Assembly: GCF_049340185.1 (NCBI RefSeq)
Contig: NZ_JBMPPC010000008.1
Span: forward strand, 156,785-220,784
Source of the DNA: Undibacterium sp049340185
GTDB lineage: Bacteria > Pseudomonadota > Gammaproteobacteria > Burkholderiales > Burkholderiaceae_D
Length of the DNA stretch: 64,000 nt
Reading direction: 5' to 3'
Part shown: in pieces, positions 54,999 through 63,867 of the stretch
How the letters are laid out: every line of letters starts with the position of its first letter
Position numbering within the stretch: the stretch's first letter is position 1
The notes under the pieces: model-generated
Seen by the model: only the letters and a program-made list of their open reading frames with translations
Told to the model about the DNA's origin: nothing
The model's database searches: none
Translations under genes and position numbers: made by a program

Positions 54999-55973
54999 TC
55001 AGGTATCCAAGCGTGTGTCGTGTTCCAAAGCAGGGATCAAGTTTGACTGAGTCATGGTGATCAGGTTATCGCGCAACCATTTATGTGCAGGATTACGCCC
55101 GTCACGCTCATGCCACAACATATCTATGTGAACTTCAGGCAAATCAAATGGCAGTTCTTTCCAGACTAGCGCATCGGTCATCCCGGTAGACTCAATCAGA
55201 TGGCGTGGTAATACCGTAATCAGATCAGAATTAGCGACAACTTTGCCGCCAGTGAAAAACTGGTTCACCGTTAGTAGAATACGACGCTCACGTCCGATAT
55301 GAGCCAAGGCCTCATCCACCAGTCCGTGCGCACGGCCAGAGAAACTCACGAGCAAATGGTTTGCGTCGCAATAGCCATCCATCGTCAATTCCTTATCTGC
55401 CAGAGGATGGTCCTTGCGCATCACGCAGACATAATGGCCTGAGTACAGGCGTTCATGGCGTATCGGACTGCTGGACGCACCCTGCCCGCCAGCGAGTTGG
55501 GCGACCACGCCCGGGAAGAATCCGACCGCAATATCAATATCGCCGCGTATCAGCATAGGGCGTGGTTCGCGTGTCGTCAGCGGTACCATGCGCGCATTAA
55601 GTCCTGGCGCATCGCGCTCAATGGCGCGCACCAAGGTCGGCATCCAGAGTGCGGCTGTCGCATCGGCCATTGCCATCCGGAATGTTGCCTGTGCTTTCGA
55701 TACGTCAAAGCTGGTCGGCGCAATCGCTGCCTCCAGGTTTGACAGCGCGAGCCGTATCGATGGCCATAGCGTCTCCGCACGTGGTGTCGGCTTAACGCCA
55801 TATGCCGTGCGTATCAGGAGTTCATCGCCGAGTGAGTGACGCAGGCGCTTGAGTGCATTTGAGACGGCAGGCTGCGTCATCGCCAACTTATCTGCGGCAC
55901 GGGTCAGGTTTTGTTCAATCATTACGGCATCAAAAACCCGTAATAAATTCAAATCAAGTGTCAGAAAATTCAT
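54999..55973 (-). CDS. LysR family transcriptional regulator
   Basis: 324 residues: HTH FDAVMIEQNLTRAADKLAMTQPAVSNALKRL near the N-terminus, effector domain with VVANSDLITVLPRHLIE. The NodD/PcaQ-like subgroup form (LDLNLLRVFDAVM start). It is first of a LysR-DinB pair; the target is not evident. Confidence 0.93.
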   Translation of the reverse strand: MNFLTLDLNLLRVFDAVMIEQNLTRAADKLAMTQPAVSNALKRLRHSLGDELLIRTAYGVKPTPRAETLWPSIRLALSNLEAAIAPTSFDVSKAQATFRMAMADATAALWMPTLVRAIERDAPGLNARMVPLTTREPRPMLIRGDIDIAVGFFPGVVAQLAGGQGASSSPIRHERLYSGHYVCVMRKDHPLADKELTMDGYCDANHLLVSFSGRAHGLVDEALAHIGRERRILLTVNQFFTGGKVVANSDLITVLPRHLIESTGMTDALVWKELPFDLPEVHIDMLWHERDGRNPAHKWLRDNLITMTQSNLIPALEHDTRLDT

Positions 55974-56261
55974 TGACGATGCTCCAGGCAGCTTTCATAA
56001 GTTTGGGCTTACTCAGTGTTGATCCAGCGTTAATTGAAGCTTAATACAATGCTTTGGGCATTTATTGTTCGCATCGCTAGCATCCTCGTCGCTGCCGGTT
56101 ACTGCAGCGATGGTGTGTAAGTCCGCTAAATAAGTAAACCTAATCTTTGCACAATTATTCATAAACTGCATAGTGGATATGAGAAATCAAAATTAGATTT
56201 ATATATTGCACTGCAATATTATTCCATCATCAAATAAATAGACAGAAATGGTGAGAATATT

Positions 56262-56579
56262 ATGACTTTCCTCAATATCGCTTTCCCAGTTACAAGTGCC
56301 ATCCCTGTTGCCGAAATGGCTGTCAGCACCGTGATCGCCGCTGCGCGTCCTTTGTTAGGCGTAGGTATTCTGGCAACAATGCTGGTTGTATTCAAGCCAA
56401 TGATCGCTGGCATGCTGCGCGCTGCTCTGGTCGTGCTGAAGCCTAGAATGACTCGTGAGCAAAAAAGCGCCAGCCGCAATTTGCGTAACATCTTGACGAT
56501 TCGTCGTATCGCCAGCGATCTGGACGCGACATCGCCCAATATGGCTGCTGAGTTGCGCGCTTTAGCCGCACGCGGTTAA
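56262..56579 (+). CDS. Small hypothetical membrane protein
   Basis: 105 residues with a hydrophobic N-terminal half (AVSTVIAAARPLLGVGILATMLVVFKPMIAG) and a basic C-terminal half (RNLRNILTIRRIASDL). Not recognised. It lies 52 bp before a DUF2798 gene in the same direction and probably forms an operon with it. Confidence 0.6.
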   Translation: MTFLNIAFPVTSAIPVAEMAVSTVIAAARPLLGVGILATMLVVFKPMIAGMLRAALVVLKPRMTREQKSASRNLRNILTIRRIASDLDATSPNMAAELRALAARG

Positions 56580-56631
56580 TCCGGTCTCAGTCTTGATCTA
56601 GCAGCCAATCCAGAGTTCAACGGAAACAATC

Positions 56632-57045
56632 ATGCAATCGACTTACTCCACAGATGCGTTGTTACGTTATCGTAAAAATCAGCCAGTGCGTGCTGTCGCT
56701 GGATCTAAAAGTCTGGCGTCGATGTTGCCGACCATCCTGACTACGGGTGTCATCACTCTGGTAGCGACTGCGGTAATGCGTTTGCTGTGGCTAGGTTTTA
56801 ATAATGACTTCTTCGGTGCCTGGATGGAAGCATGGCTGACTACCTGGCCTATCGCTTTTCCAGTTGCTTACATGGTGAAGCCTGTCGTTTATCGGTTGAG
56901 CCGTGGTGTCAGCCAGGTAGCTGAGCCTGAGATCCTTACCACCAGCCCCAAAGGTTTATCTCTTCAAGATGTGCAGTTCGCATCTCAGCATGCCAACCAG
57001 GCAGCACCTCTGAAATTGCTGCAACAACCGTTCGTTCATCGTTGA
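56632..57045 (+). CDS. DUF2798 membrane protein
   Basis: 137 residues. Two membrane segments with the DUF2798 pattern MLPTILTTGVITLVATAVMRL and FFGAWMEAWLTTWPIAFPVAYMVKPVVYRL. Function unknown. A terminator follows closely. Confidence 0.8.
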   Translation: MQSTYSTDALLRYRKNQPVRAVAGSKSLASMLPTILTTGVITLVATAVMRLLWLGFNNDFFGAWMEAWLTTWPIAFPVAYMVKPVVYRLSRGVSQVAEPEILTTSPKGLSLQDVQFASQHANQAAPLKLLQQPFVHR

Positions 57046-57066
57046 TTGAAGCTTTCACACCAGATC

Positions 57067-57092
57067 AAACCGCACATAGGTGCGGTTTTTTT
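57067..57092 (+). terminator. Terminator after the DUF2798 gene
   Basis: AACCGCAC/GTGCGGTT stem with ATAG loop and T7; its tail overlaps the stop of the convergent binding-protein gene. Confidence 0.88.
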
Positions 57093-57840
57093 ATGGATGT
57101 CGGGTTTTACATTGCTCTTCATAGCGATATAAAACGGCATCATTTATGTTTTTGATCTCGCCATCCTTTTCCATTTTTTGTAATACAGCCTCCAGTTTTT
57201 GATATACATCCTGGTGCTTTTTATGCAGCACATGATAGCCGCTGAGCTGCGCCAGCGACGGCTCTAGAATCACGATATGGGAGAGCCCCAACTGCTTGGC
57301 GTTACACAGGCTAAAGCGGGAATCTACCGCAATATCGGTTCTGCCCGCATCGAGTTTTCTGAACAAAGAGTCGATAGACGGTGCTGCCTCTGCCTGCGCT
57401 TCTTTTAGTTGCTCTGCAACGACCTGGACGCCGGCGACATAGCCGACAGAATACGGTGCCAGGCTCTGAAAACCTTTGACTGTAAAACTGATGCCGTTTG
57501 AATACACCACCAGATCTTCTCGTGTGATCGGTACAGTGATTGTGCGCATCTCATAGTCCGGTTCAAACGTCAGTCGGAACAAAAAGCCGTCGAGTTTGCC
57601 CGCCTGAAGCAAGCCCGTATGCCGCTTTGCCGAACCCGTCACAAATTGAATAGGTACACCTGCACGGGCATAAGCAACCCGCATGACTTCTTTCGCTGCT
57701 GTCATACTTGGCCGGTTTTCGTCAAGAGTGCCAATTTGCAGTGGTGCCTCAGCGCAGGCAAAGTTCGCACACAAGATTGCTGCCAAGGGTGTCAGAGGCA
57801 ACATTGTCGAGAGTTTGCCGAGATATCGCCATGCACTCAT
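57091..57840 (-). CDS. Periplasmic solute-binding protein, family 3
   Basis: 249 residues: signal peptide ending FACAE and a small type-2 binding domain (LQIGTLDENRPSMTAAKEVM, YSVGYVAGVQVVAEQLKEA, LFRKLDAGRTDIAVDSRFSL). An orphan SBP_bac_3 protein like that at 20101-20853, with no transporter genes adjacent. Ligand unknown. Confidence 0.8.
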   Translation of the reverse strand: MSAWRYLGKLSTMLPLTPLAAILCANFACAEAPLQIGTLDENRPSMTAAKEVMRVAYARAGVPIQFVTGSAKRHTGLLQAGKLDGFLFRLTFEPDYEMRTITVPITREDLVVYSNGISFTVKGFQSLAPYSVGYVAGVQVVAEQLKEAQAEAAPSIDSLFRKLDAGRTDIAVDSRFSLCNAKQLGLSHIVILEPSLAQLSGYHVLHKKHQDVYQKLEAVLQKMEKDGEIKNINDAVLYRYEEQCKTRHP

Positions 57841-57940
57841 AAGTGTCCCTCACTTGGGAAAGTGTGTTGATGAGTGTAACAAATAAAGTAAAAATAACAA
57901 GACTTGCCAGCGCGATGTGCTGACTTTATTTCTCGGGTAT

Positions 57941-57974
57941 AAAAAAAGCGCAGCTAAATAGCCGCGCTTTTTAT
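57941..57974. terminator. Terminator of pckG
   Basis: AAAGCGCAGCT/AGCCGCGCTTT imperfect stem around AAAT with A- and T-runs on both sides. Confidence 0.85.
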
Positions 57975-58022
57975 ATGAAACAAACTACCAGATCACATGG
58001 TGATCGGATTGTACTCAAGCGA

Positions 58023-59873
58023 TTACGCCGACAAACGTTGCTCCAGCGTCGCCTTCGTTGCCGCCAGTTCAGCTGGTAAATGGTAGTTCAGCTTATCGAA
58101 CAGCTCGGTATGCAAAGCCAGTTCTGCTTGCCATGCCGCGCGGTCGATTGAGGTAATAGTATCGAATTGTGCTTGCGTAAAATCCAGACCATCCCAGGTC
58201 AGATCATCAAAAGTTGGCGTGATACCGAAAATATTTTCAACACCGTTAGCTTTACCTTCGATGCGTTCCAGCATCCATTTCAACACGCGCATATTGTCGC
58301 CGAAACCTGGCCAGACAAATTTGCCGTTCGCATCAGTACGGAACCAGTTGACGCAGAAAATTGCTGGTTGCTTTGCGCCAATCGCCGCGATTTTTTTGCC
58401 CATATCCAGCCAGTGCTGGAAATAATCGCTCATGTTGTAACCCATGAATGGCAGCATCGCAAACGGATCGCGACGCACCACACCTTGCTGTCCGACAGCG
58501 GCAGCCGTGGTTTCTGAACCCATGGTCGCCGCCATGTAGACGCCTTCGACCCAGTCACGTGCTTCTGTCACCAGCGGCACGGTCGTTGAGCGGCGACCGC
58601 CAAAAATGAACGCAGAGATCGGCACGCCGGCAGGATCATCCCAAGCCGCATCGATCACAGGATTCTGCGTTGCCGCAACGGTGAAGCGGGCATTCGGGTG
58701 CGCTGCTTTACGACCAGTTTCTTTGGCGATTGCCGGAGTCCAGTCCTTGCCTTGCCAGTCGATGACATGCGCTGGCGCTTCTTTAGTCATGCCTTCCCAC
58801 CAGACATCGCCATCGTCCGTCAATGCAACGTTCGTGAAAATCGTATTGTGTGTCAGCGAAGACATGCAGTTTGAATTCGTCGCGGTGTTTGTGCCAGGTG
58901 CGACACCGAAGTAACCGGCCTCTGGATTAATTGCATACAAGCGGCCATCTGCACCAGGTTTGATCCAGGCGATATCGTCGCCGATGGTGGTGACTTTCCA
59001 GCCTTTGATCGCCGGGATGAGCATGGCGAAGTTGGTTTTGCCGCATGCAGACGGGAACGCCGCTGCTACATAATGCTTTTTACCTTCAGGAGATTCAACA
59101 CCCAAGATCAACATGTGCTCAGCCAGCCAGCCCTGGTCACGACCCATGGTTGATGCGATGCGCAACGCAAAGCATTTTTTACCTAACAAGGCGTTGCCGC
59201 CGTAGCCGGAACCATAGGACCAGATCTCGCGTGTTTCAGGATAATGCACGATATATTTCGTCGCATTGCAAGGCCATGCAACATCTGCCTGACCTTCGGC
59301 CAATGGCGCGCCAACCGTGTGTACGCAAGGAACGAAATCACCATCTGTGCCGAGCACATCGAATACCGCTTTGCCCATGCGCGTCATGATGCGCATGTTC
59401 ACCGCGACGTAAGGCGAATCAGACAATTCCACGCCGATGTGAGCGATTGGCGATCCCAGCGGACCCATGGAGAATGGCACCACATACATAGTTCGACCCT
59501 GCATACAGCCGTCAAATAAAGGATTCAGCGTGGTACGCATTTCTGCCGGTGCCATCCAGTTATTCGTCGGGCCTGCATCTTCCTGCTTGGCGGAGCAGAT
59601 ATAAGTACGGTCTTCAACACGCGCCACGTCAGACGGATCAGAGCAAGCCAGATAGCTGTTCGGACGTTTTGCTTCGTTGAGTTTTTTCATGGTGCCAGCG
59701 GCAACCATTTGTGCGCACAGACGGTCGTATTCTTCCTCGCTGCCGTCACACCAGTAGATATTGTCTGGCTTAGTCAGCGCCGCCATGTCGGCGACCCAGT
59801 TGATAAGCTTTTGCTGCTTGACGTAGGCAGGGACATTCAATGTCGCCACACCACGCATGATAGGTTGATTCAC
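58023..59873 (-). CDS. pckG: Phosphoenolpyruvate carboxykinase (GTP)
   Basis: 616 residues, the GTP-dependent PEPCK that converts oxaloacetate to PEP for gluconeogenesis. Visible are WCDGSEEEYDRLCAQM, the P-loop/kinase-1a region AAAFPSACGKTNFAML, the kinase-2 region TIGDDIAWIKPGADGRLYA, and FGGRRSTTVPLVTEA. The start is GTG 59873, preceded by GGAGG at 7 nt and giving the standard VNQPIMRGVATLNVPAYV terminus; the longer frame to 59957 has no SD. Confidence 0.96.
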   Translation of the reverse strand: MNQPIMRGVATLNVPAYVKQQKLINWVADMAALTKPDNIYWCDGSEEEYDRLCAQMVAAGTMKKLNEAKRPNSYLACSDPSDVARVEDRTYICSAKQEDAGPTNNWMAPAEMRTTLNPLFDGCMQGRTMYVVPFSMGPLGSPIAHIGVELSDSPYVAVNMRIMTRMGKAVFDVLGTDGDFVPCVHTVGAPLAEGQADVAWPCNATKYIVHYPETREIWSYGSGYGGNALLGKKCFALRIASTMGRDQGWLAEHMLILGVESPEGKKHYVAAAFPSACGKTNFAMLIPAIKGWKVTTIGDDIAWIKPGADGRLYAINPEAGYFGVAPGTNTATNSNCMSSLTHNTIFTNVALTDDGDVWWEGMTKEAPAHVIDWQGKDWTPAIAKETGRKAAHPNARFTVAATQNPVIDAAWDDPAGVPISAFIFGGRRSTTVPLVTEARDWVEGVYMAATMGSETTAAAVGQQGVVRRDPFAMLPFMGYNMSDYFQHWLDMGKKIAAIGAKQPAIFCVNWFRTDANGKFVWPGFGDNMRVLKWMLERIEGKANGVENIFGITPTFDDLTWDGLDFTQAQFDTITSIDRAAWQAELALHTELFDKLNYHLPAELAATKATLEQRLSA

Positions 59874-60282
59874 GATACTACCTCCAATGCCATTTAATAG
59901 AAATCTGTGTAGCGGCACGGCAGGATCGTCGTTAGGGGTGTCGGGCGGTGCGAGCAACAGCTAAAAAGCGGGCTCAAGCACAGCGCGGACAGGCTCGATG
60001 ACGGCGGTTCTGTCGGATGAAGAATTGATCTGGCTAATCGTTTTTGATGCCGGACTCACTCTTACGAAAGCAACAATGTAATATTGCATTCAGACTTACG
60101 CCCGACATGATGTTGCAGGCGGAAGAATCAAAAAGCTACGTGGGCAGTAATTGTACACTCGCAACTCGATCAGAGCGAATTTTGCTTCAAAAATGTTATT
60201 ACTCATACATGATATTTGAAAGCGAATTGCAAGCTTGGCCTGAATTAATACGAAAAGTAGCCAAAACCACAAAGGAATTCTT
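59874..60282. promoter_or_regulatory. Divergent promoter region of pckG and the dehydrogenase gene
   Basis: 409 bp, AT-rich toward the right. Nothing coding is convincing. The dehydrogenase SD (AAGGAATT) ends the region. No operator could be named. Confidence 0.45.
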
Positions 60283-61263
60283 ATGAAAATCGCAATTCTC
60301 GATGATTATCAAGATGCCGTACGCCAACTCGCCTGCTTCGATTTATTGCAAGGCCATGAGGTCAAAGTCTTTAACAACACCGCCGTCGGTCTGGGCCAGT
60401 TAGCGATCCGTCTTGCGCCTTTTGATGCCCTGGTACTGATACGCGAGCGCACCGCTTTCCCGCGCGCCTTGCTCAGCAAATTGCCGAATCTCAAGCTCAT
60501 CTCACAAACCGGCAAACTCGCTGGTCATGTCGATGTCGCCGCCGCCAGCGAGTACGGAATCAAGATCGCCGAAGGCATCGGTGATCCCACTGCACCCGCC
60601 GAGCTGACCTGGGCACTGATCATGGCCGCCTCACGCAAGATCCCGCACTACGCCAGCAACCTCCAACAAGGCTTATGGCAAACCGCCTCAATTCATCCCG
60701 CAGCTAATTCTCTCGGACGGGTACTAAAACGCCGGACGCTCGGCATCTGGGGATACGGCAAAATAGGCAAAATGATCGCCGCTTATGGCAAAGCATTTGG
60801 TATGAACGTACTGATCTGGGGACGCGAAGCGAGCCGCACACAGGCATTACAGGATGGTTATCAGGCTGCCAATTCAAAAGAAGAGTTTTTCGCCCAGAGC
60901 GACATTCTCAGCCTACATCTCCGCCTGAACGATGCAACCCGCGGCAGCGTTACCGCAGCCGATCTCGCACTGATGAAAACAGACGCCCTCTTCGTCAACA
61001 CCAGCCGCGCAGAACTCGTCGTAAGTGGTGCGCTGGAAGCCGCTCTCGCCGCATCTCAACCACGCCCCGGCTTTGCCGCATTGGATGTGTTTGAAAGCGA
61101 ACCACTTGCTCCTCAGCATCCGCTGCTGCGTCTAGAAAATGTCCTCGCCACACCGCATCTCGGCTATGTAGAGCGCGACAGTTATGAATTATATTTCCGC
61201 GCTGCTTTTCAGAACGTCGTCGACTTTGCCATCGGTACGCCAAAGAATATTTTTAATCCCTAA
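60283..61263 (+). CDS. D-2-hydroxyacid dehydrogenase (phosphoglycerate dehydrogenase-like)
   Basis: 326 residues of the D-isomer-specific 2-hydroxyacid dehydrogenase family. NAD motif GIWGYGKIGKMIAAYGKAFG at about 157-176, catalytic Arg in TSRAELVVSGALEAAL, Glu in DVFESEPLAPQHPLL and His in ATPHLGYVERDSYELYF. Oxidises or reduces 2-hydroxyacids with NAD. It has no ACT domain, so it is not a classic SerA. Confidence 0.9.
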   Translation: MKIAILDDYQDAVRQLACFDLLQGHEVKVFNNTAVGLGQLAIRLAPFDALVLIRERTAFPRALLSKLPNLKLISQTGKLAGHVDVAAASEYGIKIAEGIGDPTAPAELTWALIMAASRKIPHYASNLQQGLWQTASIHPAANSLGRVLKRRTLGIWGYGKIGKMIAAYGKAFGMNVLIWGREASRTQALQDGYQAANSKEEFFAQSDILSLHLRLNDATRGSVTAADLALMKTDALFVNTSRAELVVSGALEAALAASQPRPGFAALDVFESEPLAPQHPLLRLENVLATPHLGYVERDSYELYFRAAFQNVVDFAIGTPKNIFNP

Positions 61264-61454
61264 GCAATAAAGCATCATTATTAGCATTACACTCATTGCT
61301 GTCTGGTATCGGTGTCAAAGCGATATCCGCCTCAGCATTCGTGGCGACATCGACGCCTGCTGAACATCCGTTATTAACGCCTGTTGTTAAGCATAATTTT
61401 TAAGCGCAATTATTAAACCCAATTATTAAACCCACTAATTTTTTGAGAACACAC

Positions 61455-62147
61455 ATGTCATCCATGCGACTCATTCACTTGTCCGTAGTCTCTGCTCTAT
61501 TTTCCATCGTCTCCTTAGCCGCACAGCCAGTGCAGGCGCAGAGCGTGCGTGCACCCGCGATTGTCGAAGGCGACACCTGGGAATTCAGAACGATCAACAT
61601 GTGGTCATCCAAACCAATCTCCCAGTTCAGTAAAAAAACCATCGGCATCTCCGGTGAATACGCTCGTATGTTTTACGAAACTCGTACCTTGGGCAAAGGC
61701 GAAGAATTCGTCAAGCCACAAGTATCAGAAGGCACCGTACGCACCGACCTCAACATGACCGTCATGTTTAAGAACGATAAGATGGAACAGACTTGGTACA
61801 AATGGCCGCTGGAGCCAGGCAAAAAATGGGAGTTCCAGTACAAACAAGAATTCCCGTCCGCGACCAACAGCGCGCAGATCCAGGTATCGATCACCAACAC
61901 CAAAGCAGAAGTCATCGGCTGGGAAACCGTTGAAGTCCCCGCAGGCAAATTTAAGGCCCTCAAGATCGTCTACAAAAACAGCTGGACCATGGACAACCCA
62001 ACGTCATCTGGCACCACACAAAACATAGTCTGGTATAGCCCCGACACCAAATCGAGCGTTCAGACAACCTTCGAATCCTTCGGTGCAGACGGTTCACCAC
62101 AAACCAGAACCAACCAGCAACTGACCCGTTTTGAGAACGCCAAATAG
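61455..62147 (+). CDS. Exported hypothetical protein
   Basis: 230 residues: signal peptide (SSMRLIHLSVVSALFSIVSLAAQPVQAQS) and a beta-rich mature part (VEGDTWEFRTINMWSSKP, WYKWPLEPGKKWEFQYKQ, VIGWETVEVPAGKFKALKIVY, NIVWYSPDTKSSVQTTF). Not recognised; it has a lipoprotein- or lipocalin-like strand pattern. It is the last host-like gene before the cassette array. Upstream lie two short AATTATTAAACCC direct repeats. Confidence 0.7.
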   Translation: MSSMRLIHLSVVSALFSIVSLAAQPVQAQSVRAPAIVEGDTWEFRTINMWSSKPISQFSKKTIGISGEYARMFYETRTLGKGEEFVKPQVSEGTVRTDLNMTVMFKNDKMEQTWYKWPLEPGKKWEFQYKQEFPSATNSAQIQVSITNTKAEVIGWETVEVPAGKFKALKIVYKNSWTMDNPTSSGTTQNIVWYSPDTKSSVQTTFESFGADGSPQTRTNQQLTRFENAK

Positions 62148-62242
62148 ACCTAGTTTGTTGCCGCAAAGGTGTCAGGTTGATCGAATAGAGCTTCGCGCAC
62201 TTGGTCAAGTCAACGCGGTTTTACAGGGTGATGTTTTTGTCT

Positions 62243-62280
62243 ATTTGGTTATACTGTATTTTTAATCAGTATAACCAAAT
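62243..62280. repeat. Perfect 14-bp inverted repeat upstream of the cassette array
   Basis: ATTTGGTTATACTG (62243-62256) and CAGTATAACCAAAT (62267-62280) around a 10-nt AT-rich loop. No T-run follows, so it may be an operator or insertion remnant rather than a terminator. Confidence 0.75.
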
Positions 62281-62373
62281 ACAGCTCGTGCTCATAAGGG
62301 TTTCAAGAGATGTAGAGCAAGCTTGTTATTTTTGTATCGTCGGTTATCATTGCAAAATGAAAATTAAATCACG

Positions 62374-62835
62374 TTAATGCTCTATGTCGAAAATGCCTCT
62401 ATCCTCCACAAAATTACTCCTTCTTTTTTTGTTGCAGGGACTAAGTTATTGGTTATTTTCTTTTAATATCGATTTTTTTGAAAATCTATTTCCAATTCGA
62501 TTCGCAGGGATTGGTGTTTATTTCGCTATCATCGCTATACATTTCGTAGCAATTGGACTGACCGCATTTCTCTTTTGTTTTCCAGTGGCGTACCTCTATA
62601 AAGAGTTCGCACCTCTTGTTGCCTTTGTAATTTGTAGCACTGTACTGGTTCCAAAATTTGCAGCACTGTTTGACTTGGGTATGAAGAAATATCACCCACT
62701 TGTTTATGCGTTAAGTGTGTTTGACGGAGTCCTGTACATTATGTTGTTAGTTCTTTTTACTGCGTGGGTGGATAAATACCTACCACGCATTAACTCAACA
62801 TTCGACACCGACGCTTCGCGCCGGTCAATTTAGCG
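62374..62835 (+). mobile_element. Integron gene cassette 1
   Basis: 462 bp from the crossover G|TTAATGC (G at 62373) to the G at 62835. Its first bases are complementary to the start of its own attC (GCATTAAC, 62787-62794), as required for a circularisable cassette. It carries one gene whose ATG lies 10 bp inside the boundary. Confidence 0.8.
62384..62833 (+). CDS. Cassette-borne membrane protein, unknown
   Basis: 149 residues with four hydrophobic segments (LLLLFLLQGLSYWLFSF, FAGIGVYFAIIAIHFVAIGLTAFLF, APLVAFVICSTVLVPKFAALF, VFDGVLYIMLLVLFTAWV). The C-terminal tail is encoded by the attC site itself and the stop lies inside it. Markedly AT-rich compared with the flanking chromosome. No recognised family. 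Confidence 0.7.
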   Translation: MSKMPLSSTKLLLLFLLQGLSYWLFSFNIDFFENLFPIRFAGIGVYFAIIAIHFVAIGLTAFLFCFPVAYLYKEFAPLVAFVICSTVLVPKFAALFDLGMKKYHPLVYALSVFDGVLYIMLLVLFTAWVDKYLPRINSTFDTDASRRSI

Positions 62836-62841
62836 TTATCC
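62788..62841 (+). repeat. attC: attC recombination site 1
   Basis: 54 bp: R'' CATTAAC, L'' ATTCGAC, a CGACGCTTCGCGCCG stem-loop, L' GTCAAT, and R' GTTATCC. L'' pairs with L' except for one extra C, which gives the extrahelical G on the bottom strand that integron integrases require. Confidence 0.85.
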
Positions 62842-63315
62842 ATCATGAAAAACTCGACGCGTAGTTGGCTGTTTTCTGAAGGCGCTTCATCGACTACTCT
62901 TCGCGAATTGAGTTTACAGGTCGGTCCTTTACCCGAATCTTATCTAGAGTTACTTAGTCAAGGAAATGGCGGTGAGGTTGGGCTCAAAGTGAGTCCATTC
63001 AATTTCTGCCTAGACACTGCTGAATCCGCACTAGACTACTGGAAAAGTGGAACGTACACTACTAGTGGAGTGTTTGTTTTTGGCTGCGATGGAGGCGGCT
63101 CACTGTTTGCATTTGATCTGAGTACATCAGGTAAATGGCCAGTAGTGTGCTTCGATCCGATTGATCCTGAAGGTAGCATGGACGCCGTCGCGCCCGACTT
63201 TGAGAGTCTTATAGAGCAATTGGCGGAAAATGGATAACAGGACTTTCGACGGGGAATCGCCAATGATGACTTCATCTTTATTCACAACTAAGGCGGCGAC
63301 CCCGTCAAATCTGCG
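62836..63315 (+). mobile_element. Integron gene cassette 2
   Basis: 480 bp from G|TTATCC to the G at 63315. Its first bases GTTATCC are the exact complement of GGATAAC at the start of its attC (63232-63238). The gene starts 9 bp inside. Confidence 0.85.
62845..63237 (+). CDS. SMI1/KNR4 (SUKH) family protein, cassette-borne
   Basis: 130 residues with the SUKH pattern: PLPESYLELLSQGNGGEVGL, GVFVFGCDGGGSLFAFDLST and VVCFDPIDPEGSMDAVAPDFESLIEQLA. SUKH proteins are often immunity proteins against contact-dependent or other nuclease toxins. Lying alone in a cassette, it could be an orphan immunity or defence gene. The stop codon falls inside the attC R'' box. Confidence 0.82.
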   Translation: MKNSTRSWLFSEGASSTTLRELSLQVGPLPESYLELLSQGNGGEVGLKVSPFNFCLDTAESALDYWKSGTYTTSGVFVFGCDGGGSLFAFDLSTSGKWPVVCFDPIDPEGSMDAVAPDFESLIEQLAENG

Positions 63316-63321
63316 TTAGGC
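63232..63321 (+). repeat. attC: attC recombination site 2
   Basis: 90 bp: R'' GGATAAC, L'' TTTCGACGGGG, a long imperfect palindrome (GACGGGGAATCGCC pairing with GGCGGCGACCCCGTC), L' CCCCGTCAAA and R' GTTAGGC. As in attC1, L'' carries one unpaired C in TTCGAC against GTCAA. Confidence 0.87.
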
Positions 63322-63867
63322 ACATTCATATGCGGCATGTCGTAGGTTTGTCGAGTGCGAAAGACCAAGAGCTTCGCTGGCCTCTTGATGTTGAAAACCG
63401 CATGCGGTTTGACTCCGGTCATTTTCAGACCTTGGGCTATTTCAGGTTGTTGGCACTTGCGTTTGATCACTACGCTCAGAGGGATGCGCGTATCGGAATT
63501 TCATCCATCAACGTCATGTTCTACCTTGATGGTGAAGATCTCGTCGCAACATTGGAAATCCTTCTTCGTCTCGAAAATGAAATCGCAGACATGCCGGAAC
63601 GATGGAAAACATTCCTTGGCACCGTTCAGTATCCAGGGCGGCAACCGAAGCGCATCGAGCCGCTGCTCTTCAAACGCCGTGCAATGGCGCTTCTTGGAAG
63701 TCTTCGTGCCCTAACCCAAAAGGCAATGGATCAAGGAAAGATGGTGGTCTACGGAAATGGTGTTTGCTATCGTTATCTTTGTGGCATCAAGCTTCCCCCT
63801 GGCACTGTTGAGTACTCGTAGTGCGGCCCCGCTTCAAGAGCACATCTTCGTTGGGCATGTGCCTAAT
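63316..63867 (+). mobile_element. Integron gene cassette 3 (right end uncertain)
   Basis: Begins G|TTAGGCACAT. TGTGCCTAAT at 63858-63867 complements the cassette start except for the last base and is probably the beginning of its attC. No convincing L'/R' pair is seen before the window ends, so the site is either degenerate or cut off. Confidence 0.6.
63330..63821 (+). CDS. Cassette-borne hypothetical protein
   Basis: 163 residues, soluble, no signal peptide (core YFRLLALAFDHYAQRDARIGISSINVMFYL, MVVYGNGVCYRYLCGIKLPPG). No family recognised. ATG 14 bp inside the cassette boundary, as usual for cassette genes. Confidence 0.65.
   Translation: MRHVVGLSSAKDQELRWPLDVENRMRFDSGHFQTLGYFRLLALAFDHYAQRDARIGISSINVMFYLDGEDLVATLEILLRLENEIADMPERWKTFLGTVQYPGRQPKRIEPLLFKRRAMALLGSLRALTQKAMDQGKMVVYGNGVCYRYLCGIKLPPGTVEYS

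Noticed and set aside
60044..60286. 80-residue plus-strand ORF ahead of the 2-hydroxyacid dehydrogenase
   Set aside because: No SD, odd composition, lies in the divergent promoter region of pckG; its overlap with the next ATG is likely chance.
62160..62235. Possible degenerate attC before cassette 1 (GCTTCGCGC loop and GTCAACGCGGTT)
   Set aside because: The terminal boxes do not pair and GTTTTAC does not fit the R' consensus; too weak to call.
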